Below are positions 1 to 8,540 of a stretch of DNA of 45,487 bases, piece by piece. The translations under genes were made by a program, and so were the position numbers. The notes beneath the pieces are model-generated. The model was not told where the DNA came from, searched no databases, and saw only the letters and a list, made by a program, of their open reading frames with translations. Every line of letters starts with the position of its first letter. Within the stretch, counting starts at the first letter, position 1. The stretch comes from Balneolaceae bacterium (lineage in GTDB: Bacteria; Bacteroidota; Rhodothermia; Balneolales; Balneolaceae), in the NCBI GenBank assembly GCA_003561515.1, contig PWWL01000350.1, positions 1 to 45,487 on the forward strand, in the 5' to 3' direction.

Positions 1-121
1 AACATCTCGGGTTGAGTTTCTCCGGCTTCGTGTCTAAAAAACTTCAATCACGAACCTATAAAAAACAGCAAAACCCGGCCCTTTCGGCACTAACAAACAT
101 GAGATGTTAGCCAAACTCCAA

Positions 122-149
122 GATCCCGACCGCTGTCGGGATCATTTTT
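122..149 (+). terminator. Rho-independent terminator, left edge
   Basis: An 8-bp perfect stem, GATCCCGA (122-129) with TCGGGATC (136-143), has a 6-nt loop and is followed by ATTTTT. This looks like an intrinsic terminator for a plus-strand transcript entering from the left of the window. It separates that transcript from the lipoprotein gene starting at 214. Confidence 0.6.
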
Positions 150-213
150 ACGAGTTCGTTGACAAATTGTCGCTAAACGAATAAAACAAATCAAATTTCA
201 ACTCCCCTTTAAA

Positions 214-1266
214 ATGCGCTACCTGTTGAATAGATTCATGTTGATAGTTATGATTTGTCTGATTGGTTGTCAACCATCCGACAATCAGTCCATATTAGAA
301 AGCATAGAATCTTTTGAAATAGATGAGCCTGTCATTTTCGTTGATTTCATTAATCAGGGATTGTATCTCCCTGGTCAAATCGTTTTACTTGATAACGGAT
401 TCATTGCCGTATTAGACTATCCAACCAATGAAGTTCTTGTTTTTGATCCTGAAGCAAAGCTGATCAATCGTTTTGGCGGTGAGGGCCAGGGACCCGGTGA
501 GACAGTCGCAGCCCGGTACCTTCAAAAAACAGAAAACTACCTTTATGTTATAGATCCGGACCTGCTTCGGGTCAATCAGTTTTCAAAAGCGGGCAACTTC
601 ATTAAATCTTTCAGTTTTGACACTGGTATGGCCGAACGCATTATTTCTGTTAAACACGGCGGTGTTTATTTCAAGGCAGCAATGGGTGCAAACGGCGCTC
701 TCATACGAAAAACAGATACCGAATCCGGATCAACACAGTACTTTGGAAAAGCCATGGGCGAGGAATACCGGCCCGGCGATTTGGAAATTGAAAGAAGAAG
801 GCTTCAACAGGGAGAAATTCCGGAACTCTTTAAAAACAGAGTTACCATGTATTTCAGTAATGATCACCTCTACGTCTTCCTTGATTCATACAGCCTCCTT
901 CACAAGTATACAGCTGAGGGTGAACTGGTCTGGGAATCACAAATCGATCTGCCTGTAAACGATCTTATTTTTGAACGGGCAGTAGAAAGAGCCCGTGAAC
1001 CCGGCGCACCTGGCACAGTTCCCACATGGCGGTTCATTACATCAATGAAAGTCATCAGTGGTAATATCTATCTCTTGTGGACACCTTTTGAAGAGACTCC
1101 GCGGCAGCTTGTACTTGTGAACGAGTCAGGTGAGGTTGACAGGATTTACCATATCCCGGAAAAAGAGCCGATGTTTGCAGACTTCACAATTGATCCTGAA
1201 AACAAGCTGATTTATTTCACAGCTCCTGAAACCGGCCGGATATTTCGATCCCGGTTACCATACTAA
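214..1266 (+). CDS. 6-bladed beta-propeller lipoprotein
   Basis: The 350-residue protein has a hydrophobic leader ending in a lipobox (LIGC, Cys19), so it should be lipid-anchored in the periplasm or at the outer membrane. The rest is rich in beta strands with repeats of the type 'hydrophobic-V-x-D-x-x-x-N/G-R-F-G-G-x-G-x-G-P-G', seen around residues 80-95. This is the hallmark of the 6-bladed beta-propeller (NHL-like, DUF4934-type) proteins abundant in Bacteroidota and Balneolota. No catalytic residues are evident, so the role is probably ligand or carbohydrate/peptide binding, but the substrate is unknown. It is transcribed alone and converges on the hydrolase gene, whose stop lies about 50 bp away. 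The ATG at 214 is kept because it gives a proper signal sequence; no strong Shine-Dalgarno is seen. Confidence 0.75.
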   Translation: MRYLLNRFMLIVMICLIGCQPSDNQSILESIESFEIDEPVIFVDFINQGLYLPGQIVLLDNGFIAVLDYPTNEVLVFDPEAKLINRFGGEGQGPGETVAARYLQKTENYLYVIDPDLLRVNQFSKAGNFIKSFSFDTGMAERIISVKHGGVYFKAAMGANGALIRKTDTESGSTQYFGKAMGEEYRPGDLEIERRRLQQGEIPELFKNRVTMYFSNDHLYVFLDSYSLLHKYTAEGELVWESQIDLPVNDLIFERAVERAREPGAPGTVPTWRFITSMKVISGNIYLLWTPFEETPRQLVLVNESGEVDRIYHIPEKEPMFADFTIDPENKLIYFTAPETGRIFRSRLPY

Positions 1267-1314
1267 ATCAGAATACGTACCAGGATGGAATATTCTTATT
1301 TTCATAATTTCAAT

Positions 1315-2070
1315 TCATAGATAAATCTCCGCCCACTCCGCAATCACCGAGCCCGCATAGATGCTGAACTTCTCATTGGTAAGCAGATGATCGGCTTCGT
1401 GCAGGGATATAAAGCTTTTCGGGTGTTTCGCCATTTTGTAGATATGAGCGGCATTATCGATTCCAACCGTATCATCGAGCGGGGCGTGCATCACAAGCAG
1501 TGCGCGGTCGAGGTTCTCGATGAAGCTGTCCATTTTGGTTTTATCCAGATCATCCAGGAACTGCTTTTTGATGCGGAACGGCCTTCCGGCAAGCTTTACA
1601 ACGGCCGCCCCCTCTTTCTCGATCTCTTCCCGTTTCGATTCGAAATGATGCTCCACATGTTTCGGCTCGGATGGCGCCCCGATAGTGACCGCCGCCTTTG
1701 CTGTATCTATCTTTGATGCAGCCTGCAAAACGGCAGCCCCGCCGAGCGAGTGGCCGATCAGGATGGTAGGCCCTCCCATCTTCTTTTTCATATAATCGGC
1801 CGCCGCAACCAGGTCTTCCACGTTCGAACTAAAGTTGGTATCCTCAAAGCTGCCGCCGCTTTCGCCCAGTCCGGTAAAGTCGAACCGGAATACCAGCACA
1901 CCTTTCCGGTTCAGCGCTTTTGCGATATTCCCCACCGCCTTCAGGTTTTTTGAACAGGTAAAACAGTGGGCAAACAGCGCGCACGCCTTATGCTCGCCAT
2001 CGGGCCGATCGACTCTCGCCGACAGTGTTTCACCCAGTGCCCCTTCAAATTCAATTTTCTTTGATACCAT
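1315..2070 (-). CDS. Alpha/beta hydrolase (OsmC-fusion-type hydrolase half, standalone)
   Basis: The 251-residue cytoplasmic alpha/beta-hydrolase has the nucleophile elbow GHSLGG (Ser108), an acid in the LDDTVG segment (Asp199/Asp200) and the catalytic His in EADHLL (His228), so the triad is complete. The N-terminal segment (FAHCFTCSKNLKA and FRFDFTGLGESGG) closely resembles the hydrolase half of the bifunctional alpha/beta hydrolase-OsmC family. Here the frame stops right after the hydrolase domain and no OsmC domain follows. The substrate is unknown, probably a small ester or thioester. cutC lies 86 bp upstream on the same strand and could be cotranscribed. There is no signal peptide. Hydrolase family is certain; function is not. 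Confidence 0.85.
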   Translation of the reverse strand: MVSKKIEFEGALGETLSARVDRPDGEHKACALFAHCFTCSKNLKAVGNIAKALNRKGVLVFRFDFTGLGESGGSFEDTNFSSNVEDLVAAADYMKKKMGGPTILIGHSLGGAAVLQAASKIDTAKAAVTIGAPSEPKHVEHHFESKREEIEKEGAAVVKLAGRPFRIKKQFLDDLDKTKMDSFIENLDRALLVMHAPLDDTVGIDNAAHIYKMAKHPKSFISLHEADHLLTNEKFSIYAGSVIAEWAEIYL

Positions 2071-2155
2071 GGATCCCCGTGTCGTATTTTTTCAGATTTG
2101 ATTGAATGAGAACTAATCAGGTTCGATGATTTTGGCTCTGTGTTGAATTGCGCCC

Positions 2156-2905
2156 TTATTCATCTGTATCCAGAACTTGCCGGAATCTGTAATAAACTTC
2201 ATCACAAAAGCTTAAAACGCCTTCCGCTCCGTCATCGTTTGAATGCAGTTCAACCCCGGTATTTTTGAAGTTCATTTCCGATTCACGGATCTTTTTACAG
2301 CTTGCATGAATCTCCTTTAGCAGGCCGGTTTTCTTCAGTGTATGAACGTGCTCCGGTTTGAGTCCGCCGCCGGGCATCACGATGATATGGTCTCCGGCCA
2401 GCTCCAGCATGCGAATAATCAACCGCAGCCCCTCCCCTGCACTGTTTTTCATCCCTGACGTGAGTATGCGACTGAAACCGCATCCTATAATGGCTTCAAG
2501 CGACTCATCCGGATTCCGGCTCAGGTCGAATGCCCGGTGAAACGTACACGGTTTACCTGCAGCGGCCTCAACAAGATCACTGCAAGCCTCCGTATTCACA
2601 GTTCCGTCGGGCAGCAATGCGCCAAATACAAAACCGTCGGCGCCGGCGGCATCCAGCTGTCGGATCTCCTCAGCCATCACCTCAAATTCATCCGGGGTAT
2701 AGACAAAATCGCCACCCCGCGGACGTATCATCACAAATACAGGAATAGCGACTTTTCTCTTCAGCCAGGAAAGCATTCCCACGCCCGGAGTTTCACCACC
2801 TTCAGCATATGAGCTGCAAAGCTCTAACCGGTCAACACCGGTACGTGCGGCTTGTATTGCAGCTTCTGCGGTAAATACCGGGGCTTCAAAGTGAATTTTT
2901 TCCAT
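2156..2905 (-). CDS. cutC: Copper homeostasis protein CutC
   Basis: This is a CutC-family TIM-barrel protein of about 249 residues. The N-terminal segment reads FEAPVFTAEAAIQAARTGVDRLELCSS followed by EGGETPG, matching the family pattern of an early strand then '(A/G)ADRIELC...GG(L/E)TPS'. Further conserved pieces are VFVMIRPRGGDFVYT, DGFVFGAL, TFHRAFD, ILTSG and IMPGGG. The frame is open further upstream to an ATG at 2944. The ATG at 2905 is preferred because it places the first barrel strand at the start, as in other CutC proteins. E. coli CutC was first linked to copper tolerance, but the biochemical role of the family is still unclear. It probably precedes the hydrolase gene in one transcript. 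Confidence 0.9.
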   Translation of the reverse strand: MEKIHFEAPVFTAEAAIQAARTGVDRLELCSSYAEGGETPGVGMLSWLKRKVAIPVFVMIRPRGGDFVYTPDEFEVMAEEIRQLDAAGADGFVFGALLPDGTVNTEACSDLVEAAAGKPCTFHRAFDLSRNPDESLEAIIGCGFSRILTSGMKNSAGEGLRLIIRMLELAGDHIIVMPGGGLKPEHVHTLKKTGLLKEIHASCKKIRESEMNFKNTGVELHSNDDGAEGVLSFCDEVYYRFRQVLDTDE

Positions 2906-3085
2906 TTGTGTATAAACCCTACATAGGATCGACCTGTCATCCAATTACCAGTTTCCCAATGATTCTGACTTGAATGCACATCCCGGCAATTATCAAGATT
3001 TTACATTAAGAAAAAGTTTGCACTTGAACTATTGCTGGTTAAACTGCACCTTTTCCAAGCTACAATCTTTAATACAATTATACAT

Positions 3086-5575
3086 ATGATGAATTCAGTA
3101 CGTACCCTTTCTCTTTTGCTGCTGTCGGGTATACTGGCTATCGGATGTGCCACAACCGAACCGGCTCAGCCTGAGAGACCAAGTGATCGACCGCCCTCAA
3201 GAGCGATGATGGGCCCTTCTGCAAATAATGATATCAAAGCTTTCTCCGAAGTGATCAAAGATGACTTTGAGAAGGATGAAGGCCTGTTCAATGTTTACAA
3301 AGACGATAATACCTACTACTACGAAATTCCGGATGATGTTCTCGGCCGCGAGATGCTGATGGTTTCGCGGATTGCCCGCACGGCCGACGGCATCAACTAT
3401 GGCGGGATGCGCAACAACAACCAGGTACTTCGCTGGGAACGTCGCGACAACAAGATCCTGCTTCGCCGCGTATCGTTCAGCAATACTGCCAGCGATACTC
3501 TCCCTGTTTTTGAAGCCGTTCGAAACTCCAACTTTGAGCCGATCCTGGCCTCGTTCGACATAAAGGCCTTTAATGAAGACACCACCGGCACTGTAATTGA
3601 TGTGACCGGCATGTTTACCACCGACGTTCCGGCAATCGGGCTCCAGCGAACCTTCAGACAACGGTTCCAGGTTCGAAGGGTTGACGGCAACCGCACCTTT
3701 ATTGAGTCGATCCGTGCTTTCCCCGAAAATGTGGAGGCTCGCCATATCATCACCTACGATGCGGCCAATCCGCCATCAAACGCTGATGCCAACACCATTA
3801 CTCTTGAGATCAATCATAGTATGATTTTGCTGCCTGAAGAACCGATGCAGCCAAGGCGGCCTGATGCAAGAGTTGGCTTTTTTACTGCAAATCAGGTCGA
3901 TTACGGAACTGAAGAGCATCGTGCCAAGCCTGTGAGCCATATAACAAGGTGGAAGCTCGTTCCCAAGGATCCTGAAGCGTACTTGCGCGGTGAACTGGTT
4001 GAACCTGAGGAGCCAATCATCTTCTATATCGATCATGCAACACCCGAACAGTGGCGCGATTGGCTGATTCAGGGCGTTGACGACTGGCAGGTGGCATTCG
4101 AGGCAGCCGGATTTAAAAACGCCATTTACGGAAAAATGGCTCCAACACCGGAAGAAGATCCGGATTTCAGTCTGGAAGATACCCGCTTTCCATCAATTCG
4201 GTATTTTGCATCACCCATTCAGAACGCCTTTGGTCCGCACGTACACGACCCCCGTTCCGGCCAGATTATGACATCGGCCATCGGCTGGTATCACAACGTA
4301 ATGCGCCTGCTGCGAAACTGGTATTTTGTTCAAACGGCAGCTGCAAATGAAGAAGCCCGCGCCGTTCAGTTCGAAGACGACGTAATGGGTGAGCTGATCC
4401 GATTTGTATCGGCCCATGAGGTTGGCCACACGCTCGGCCTGCCCCACAACTTTGGTTCGAGCCATGCCATACCGGTCGATTCACTGCGATCACCTACCTT
4501 TACCGATAACCACGGCACAGCCGCATCTATCATGGACTATGCGCGGTTCAACTACGTTGCACAGCCGGGCGACGGTGTCACCAATTTCTTCCCGAGGGTT
4601 GGTCCTTACGATATCTGGTCTGTAAAATGGGGTTACACCTGGTTTGGCGACATGCCGCTCGAAGAGCAGGAGAAAATCCTCCACGAGTGGACGAAAGAAC
4701 GCGCCGATGATCCGCGATTTTTCTATGGCCGGCAGACCGGTTCACGAATTGACCCCAGGTCGCAAAATGAAGCGCTTGGTGATGATAATGTTCGGGCCAG
4801 CCAGTATGGCATCGCCAATCTTCAGGTAATAACCGACAACCTGATTGACTGGATATCCCGGGAAGGTGAAGATTTCTCTGAACTGAGTGAATTGTACGGC
4901 CAGGTTCTTGGGCAGTGGAGCCGCTACATGGGTCACGTAACATCGAATGTAGGAGGTGTGTATGAAAACCATAAAACATTCGATCAGGAAGGGGTTGTTT
5001 ACGAACCCGTGCCGCATGCTATCCAAAAAGAGGCTATGGATTTTCTGAGAACACATGCTTTCAGTGATCCTTCGTGGGTTCTGAACGAAGAAATCCTGGG
5101 ACGCGTGAATCAGGCTGACTTTGTCGATGGATTTAGAGGCAGACAAGTATCCGTACTTAATAGCCTGGTTGACCCGCAGCGAATTGCAAGGCTCATTGAA
5201 TATGAGACCAGATACGGAGACGAAGTCTATTCACCATTTGAATTTATGGATGATGTCAGATCAGCTATCTGGAGTGAGCTGCAGCGTAATTCATCCATTT
5301 CGGTGTATCGCAGAAATCTTCAGCGGGCCTATATCGAACGAATGGAATTCCTGATGACGAGCGAGCTTCCTTCGGTACCGGCTGCTTTCAGGCAGTTCCT
5401 CGGATTCACCTCGATCAACGTAAGCCAGTCTGATATCCGGCCAATCGTCCGCGATCAGCTCGAGCAGCTGCTGGCTGATGTACAGCGATCCAAAACACGT
5501 GTTAGCGATCGGGCAACGCGCGTTCACCTGAACGACATCGAACGCAGAATCGATAACATTCTCAATCCGAGCTGA
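3086..5575 (+). CDS. Zinc-dependent metalloprotease (DUF5117/DUF5118 type), lipoprotein
   Basis: The protein is about 829 residues. The start at 3086 (ATGATG) is chosen because it places a normal lipoprotein signal with lipobox AIGC directly at the N-terminus; the frame is open to an earlier start codon at 3032. The zinc site HEVGHTLGLPHNF (HExxHxxGxxH, residues about 444-456) and the Met-turn SIMDY about 50 residues later place it among metzincin-like peptidases. A DUF5118 segment (FNVYKDDNTYYYEIPDD... LGREML) comes first, then DUF5117, then a C-terminal DUF4953-like helical part. It should be exported and act on proteins in the periplasm or at the cell surface. A strong terminator follows at 5605. 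Its neighbour downstream is another secreted peptidase. Confidence 0.9.
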   Translation: MMNSVRTLSLLLLSGILAIGCATTEPAQPERPSDRPPSRAMMGPSANNDIKAFSEVIKDDFEKDEGLFNVYKDDNTYYYEIPDDVLGREMLMVSRIARTADGINYGGMRNNNQVLRWERRDNKILLRRVSFSNTASDTLPVFEAVRNSNFEPILASFDIKAFNEDTTGTVIDVTGMFTTDVPAIGLQRTFRQRFQVRRVDGNRTFIESIRAFPENVEARHIITYDAANPPSNADANTITLEINHSMILLPEEPMQPRRPDARVGFFTANQVDYGTEEHRAKPVSHITRWKLVPKDPEAYLRGELVEPEEPIIFYIDHATPEQWRDWLIQGVDDWQVAFEAAGFKNAIYGKMAPTPEEDPDFSLEDTRFPSIRYFASPIQNAFGPHVHDPRSGQIMTSAIGWYHNVMRLLRNWYFVQTAAANEEARAVQFEDDVMGELIRFVSAHEVGHTLGLPHNFGSSHAIPVDSLRSPTFTDNHGTAASIMDYARFNYVAQPGDGVTNFFPRVGPYDIWSVKWGYTWFGDMPLEEQEKILHEWTKERADDPRFFYGRQTGSRIDPRSQNEALGDDNVRASQYGIANLQVITDNLIDWISREGEDFSELSELYGQVLGQWSRYMGHVTSNVGGVYENHKTFDQEGVVYEPVPHAIQKEAMDFLRTHAFSDPSWVLNEEILGRVNQADFVDGFRGRQVSVLNSLVDPQRIARLIEYETRYGDEVYSPFEFMDDVRSAIWSELQRNSSISVYRRNLQRAYIERMEFLMTSELPSVPAAFRQFLGFTSINVSQSDIRPIVRDQLEQLLADVQRSKTRVSDRATRVHLNDIERRIDNILNPS

Positions 5576-5597
5576 TTTCATCCGGCAGGATAAACTT

Positions 5598-5692
5598 ATC
5601 AGAAAAGCCATTCCGGAAACGGGATGGCTTTTTTTATTTGGCTGAACGCGTGTAAAGTTTTACAAACCCCGGCGACTTTTTCACTCTTTTTC
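5598..5692. repeat. Direct repeat copy A (about 95 bp, includes terminator)
   Basis: Copy A runs from ATCAGAAAAGCC through the terminator and on through CTGAACGCGTG and ACAAACCCCGGCGAC to a T-run. It matches 6137-6231 without gaps, and I count about four to five mismatches by eye. The repeated unit thus contains a whole terminator plus about 55 bp of trailing sequence. Confidence 0.9.
5605..5635 (+). terminator. Terminator of the metalloprotease gene (copy A)
   Basis: The stem is AAGCCATTCC (5605-5614) with GGGATGGCTT (5621-5630), containing one G-T pair, and is followed by a run of T. It lies 30 bp past the stop codon of the metalloprotease gene. An almost identical copy occurs at 6144. Confidence 0.85.
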
Positions 5693-5775
5693 CTGACTTC
5701 CGCATCGGGACACCAATAGCCTGTTAACTACTTTTATATCTTGATCTGCTGTATCACGTTGTTATTGCAGCTAAC

Positions 5776-5985
5776 TTTTTCTCTTGTCCTTTTGTCTTGA
5801 TACAAAAGGACGAAAAAATCAAGGCGGTGAATTCCCGAAGCAGTTCGCTGCGGCTGCGCGGTACGAATCCAAGGCCACGCCTTGATAACTTTTTATTCAT
5901 AGTGAATTCATACCCTGCGTGGCTGAGGATTCGTAAGGCACCGCTCCGCCTTACGAACCGGGAATTCAAGGCCGACAGATCTTAT
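5776..5985. repeat. Long palindromic intergenic element
   Basis: A 10-bp perfect hairpin (GTCCTTTTGT 5786-5795 / ACAAAAGGAC 5802-5811) is followed by nested inverted repeats. GAATTCCCG (5829-5837) pairs with CGGGAATTC (5959-5967), and TACGAATCC (5862-5870) pairs with GGATTCGTA (5927-5935). Adjacent GGCCACGC (from 5873) and GCGTGGC (5917-5923) extend the inner stem imperfectly. The layout is that of a cruciform or foldback element, MITE-like or REP-like. The 'CTTTTGT-CTTGAT-ACAAAAG' start resembles a repeat I recall near genes in many Bacteroidota genomes. No convincing protein is encoded. Confidence 0.75.
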
Positions 5986-6136
5986 CAGAAAAGGATGCCT
6001 TCTAAGATATTATGCGAGCTCAAATCCTTTCGGGATACCTAAACATTCATTTTTAAACACGTAGTTTATTGATTATTAAAACCAGAAAATTTCATTTTTA
6101 AATAGTCCGGAAGTCAGGAGCCGGATCGATGAACAA

Positions 6137-6231
6137 ATCAGAAAAGCCATTCCGGAAACGGGATGGCTTTTTTTATTTGGCTGAACGCGTGCAAAGTTTT
6201 ACAAACCCCGGCGACCTTTCCACTGTTTTTT
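6137..6231. repeat. Direct repeat copy B (about 95 bp, includes terminator)
   Basis: This is the second copy of the terminator-containing block at 5598-5692, in the same orientation and offset by 539 bp. It is not preceded by a gene, so its terminator (6144-6174) has no obvious transcript to end except read-through from the spacer. Confidence 0.9.
6144..6174 (+). terminator. Duplicate terminator (copy B)
   Basis: The same stem-loop and T-run as at 5605-5635 is embedded in the second direct-repeat copy, 210 bp before the S9 peptidase start. It would also insulate the peptidase from upstream transcription. Confidence 0.75.
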
Positions 6232-6383
6232 TTCTATCATCCCGAAAGCGCTGGCATGCAGTATTTACGACGAACCGGGATCACAAAAAATCGTACCAGC
6301 CGGAACCGCCGCACAAACTCTTAACTCTCATACCCGGGCTCCGGATTTCAGCTCATTAACTTCAAAAAAACCAATAGCAAATC

Positions 6384-8435
6384 ATGACTAAAACACTCCT
6401 CACCACAAACCTAAGCAATCAGACCAGGCTGCTGGCAACCGCCGTTCTGATGCTCTGTCTCTGTTTACCGGCGGCAGTTGTACAGGCCCAAGTTAACGGC
6501 ACTGGCGAAGACCGGCTTAACCTCGAGATGTACTGGGAACTGCAAAATGCTTCCAACCCGCAAATCTCCCCCGACGGCAGGCAGGTGATTTACACCCGCG
6601 GATGGATCGATCCGAAAAGTGATTCACGAAAATCCGAAATCTGGATTATGGATGCCAGTGGTGAACGCAAGCGTTTCCTGGCCGAAGGCTCATCACCATC
6701 TTGGTCGCCCGACGGCACCCGGATTGCGTACACCGCATCTGGCGAACCCGGCGGATCCCAGATTTACATACGGTGGATGGACGATGAAGGCGCTACAAGC
6801 CAGGTAACGCGAATGACCAAGTCGCCATCCAACATCCGGTGGTCGCCCGATGGAAACTATCTCGCATTTACACGTTCGGTCGATTCCCGTCCTTCACTCA
6901 CCATACAAATGCCGGCCAGGCCAGAGGGCGCTTCCTGGACTCCCTCGCCCAAAGTTGTTGAACGGGCTGTTTACAGGCGCGACCGCCAGGGATATGTGGA
7001 TGATTCTTACACCCATATATTTGTAGTATCGGCCGAGGGTGGTGCCGTAAGGCAGCTCACCGACGGCAACTGGAACCATTCATCTCCCGAATGGACGGCC
7101 GACAGCCGCGAGCTGGTTTTCACATCCCTGCGGGTTGAAGATGCCGAACTGCAGTGGAGGCATTCCGAAATCTACTCCGTTCGGGTTGATGACGGCACCA
7201 TAAGGCAGCTAACCGACCGCTTCGGACAGGATTCGAACGGGCGCCCGTCGCCAAACGGCCGCTACATCGCCTATCTTGGCGACGACTGGCACGATAACAC
7301 CTACCGTAACCGCAAAATTTACCTGATGGACCGCGACGGATCCAACCCACGGGTTATCTCCGGAGATTTCGACCGCTCGGCAGGCAGCCTCACCTGGGCA
7401 TCCGACAGCCGGGGGCTTTACTTCACTGCCAACTCAGAAGGCAACAGGAACCTCCACTATGTATCGGTAAATGGCGGTGTGCACGATATCACGGATGGGA
7501 TTCACCAGATCAGCCTTTCATCCATTAGCAACAACGGCGTGATGGGAGTTACGATCTCATCTTTTTACGAGCCCGGCGACATCTACCTGGTTAATCCGGG
7601 ACGCACGGTAAGAACGGAGCGGCTCACCAATATGAACCGTGACCTGATGAGAAACGTGAAGCTTGGTGAGGTGGAAGAGATTTGGTACAAGTCTACCGAT
7701 AACCTTGACATTCAGGGCTGGGTGATCAAACCACCGGATTTTGATCCCGCCACAACCTACCCCATGATGCTGGTAATTCACGGCGGCCCGCATGCTATGT
7801 ACGGTGTAGGGTTCAGCTATTCGTGGCAGGAACACGCCGCCAACGGCTACCTGGTTCTCTACACAAATCCGCGCGGCAGCACGGGATATGGAAGTGCCTT
7901 CGCGAATGAAATCAATAACGCCTATCCGGGCAAAGATTATGACGACCTTATCGCCGGTGTGGATCACCTGATCGGTAAGGGATGGGTTGATGAAGACAGA
8001 ATGTACGTGTATGGCTGTTCGGGTGGCGGCGTGCTTACTGCATGGGTGGTGGGGCATACCGATCGCTTTGCTGCCGCCTCATCGAACTGCCCCGTAACAA
8101 ACTGGCTCTCCTTTGTTGGGACAACCGACGGCATTAGCTGGTACAGAAACTTCGAACATTTTCCCTGGGATGATCCATCGGAGCATTTGCAAAGATCTCC
8201 CCTCATGTATGTAGGCAATGTTACAACACCTACCATGCTTATGACCGGAGAAAATGACCTGCGAACACCGATGACCCAAACCGAGGAGTACTATGCCGCC
8301 CTGAAAGTTCTGGGTGTACCCACGGCCATGGTTCGTTTCCAGAATGAGTGGCACGGCACCAGTTCACAGCCATCCAACTTTATAAGAAGTCAGCTTTATC
8401 TGCGCACCTGGTTCGAAAAATGGGGTGAACAGTAA
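6384..8435 (+). CDS. S9 family prolyl oligopeptidase-like serine peptidase
   Basis: The 683-residue protein has an N-terminal signal peptide (hydrophobic LLATAVLMLCLCLPAAVVQA, cleavage near AQA). A WD40-like TolB/DPP beta-propeller follows, with repeated (S/D)PDGxxIAY-type strands (for example SPDGRQVIYTRG, SPDGTRIAYTA, SPDGNYLAFTR). The C-terminal alpha/beta-hydrolase domain carries the S9 triad: Ser546 in GCSGGG, Asp625 in GENDLRTP and His657 in EWHGT. The oxyanion region (HGGPHAMYG, NPRGSTGYG) is also clear. It should release dipeptides or acylated residues from exported oligopeptides in the periplasm. It is single-gene and ends at a bidirectional terminator shared with the convergent fasciclin gene. 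The elbow has Cys before the Ser (GCSGGG) where other residues are common; this should still be functional. Confidence 0.93.
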   Translation: MTKTLLTTNLSNQTRLLATAVLMLCLCLPAAVVQAQVNGTGEDRLNLEMYWELQNASNPQISPDGRQVIYTRGWIDPKSDSRKSEIWIMDASGERKRFLAEGSSPSWSPDGTRIAYTASGEPGGSQIYIRWMDDEGATSQVTRMTKSPSNIRWSPDGNYLAFTRSVDSRPSLTIQMPARPEGASWTPSPKVVERAVYRRDRQGYVDDSYTHIFVVSAEGGAVRQLTDGNWNHSSPEWTADSRELVFTSLRVEDAELQWRHSEIYSVRVDDGTIRQLTDRFGQDSNGRPSPNGRYIAYLGDDWHDNTYRNRKIYLMDRDGSNPRVISGDFDRSAGSLTWASDSRGLYFTANSEGNRNLHYVSVNGGVHDITDGIHQISLSSISNNGVMGVTISSFYEPGDIYLVNPGRTVRTERLTNMNRDLMRNVKLGEVEEIWYKSTDNLDIQGWVIKPPDFDPATTYPMMLVIHGGPHAMYGVGFSYSWQEHAANGYLVLYTNPRGSTGYGSAFANEINNAYPGKDYDDLIAGVDHLIGKGWVDEDRMYVYGCSGGGVLTAWVVGHTDRFAAASSNCPVTNWLSFVGTTDGISWYRNFEHFPWDDPSEHLQRSPLMYVGNVTTPTMLMTGENDLRTPMTQTEEYYAALKVLGVPTAMVRFQNEWHGTSSQPSNFIRSQLYLRTWFEKWGEQ

Positions 8436-8485
8436 ACCGACCACTTTTTGGAAGGTTTTAAAATTAAATTCATTGATTTCTGGCC

Positions 8486-8524
8486 AAAAAAAAACCGCTG
8501 TCACTTAAGACAGCGGTTTTTTCT
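8486..8524. terminator. Bidirectional rho-independent terminator
   Basis: A 12-bp perfect stem, AAAACCGCTGTC (8491-8502) with GACAGCGGTTTT (8509-8520), has a 6-nt loop, an A-run on the left and a T-run on the right. It can end both the plus-strand S9 peptidase transcript and the minus-strand fasciclin transcript, which converge here. Confidence 0.92.
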
Positions 8525-8540
8525 AGTCATACAATTCGTC

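Noticed and set aside
5797-6042. 81-codon open frame in the 5.8-6.0 kb spacer
   Set aside because: It lies across the palindromic element, and its serine/arginine-rich composition mirrors the repeats.
6129-6359. 76-codon open frame after the second repeat
   Set aside because: It reads through the duplicate terminator stem; the same DNA in copy A is non-coding.
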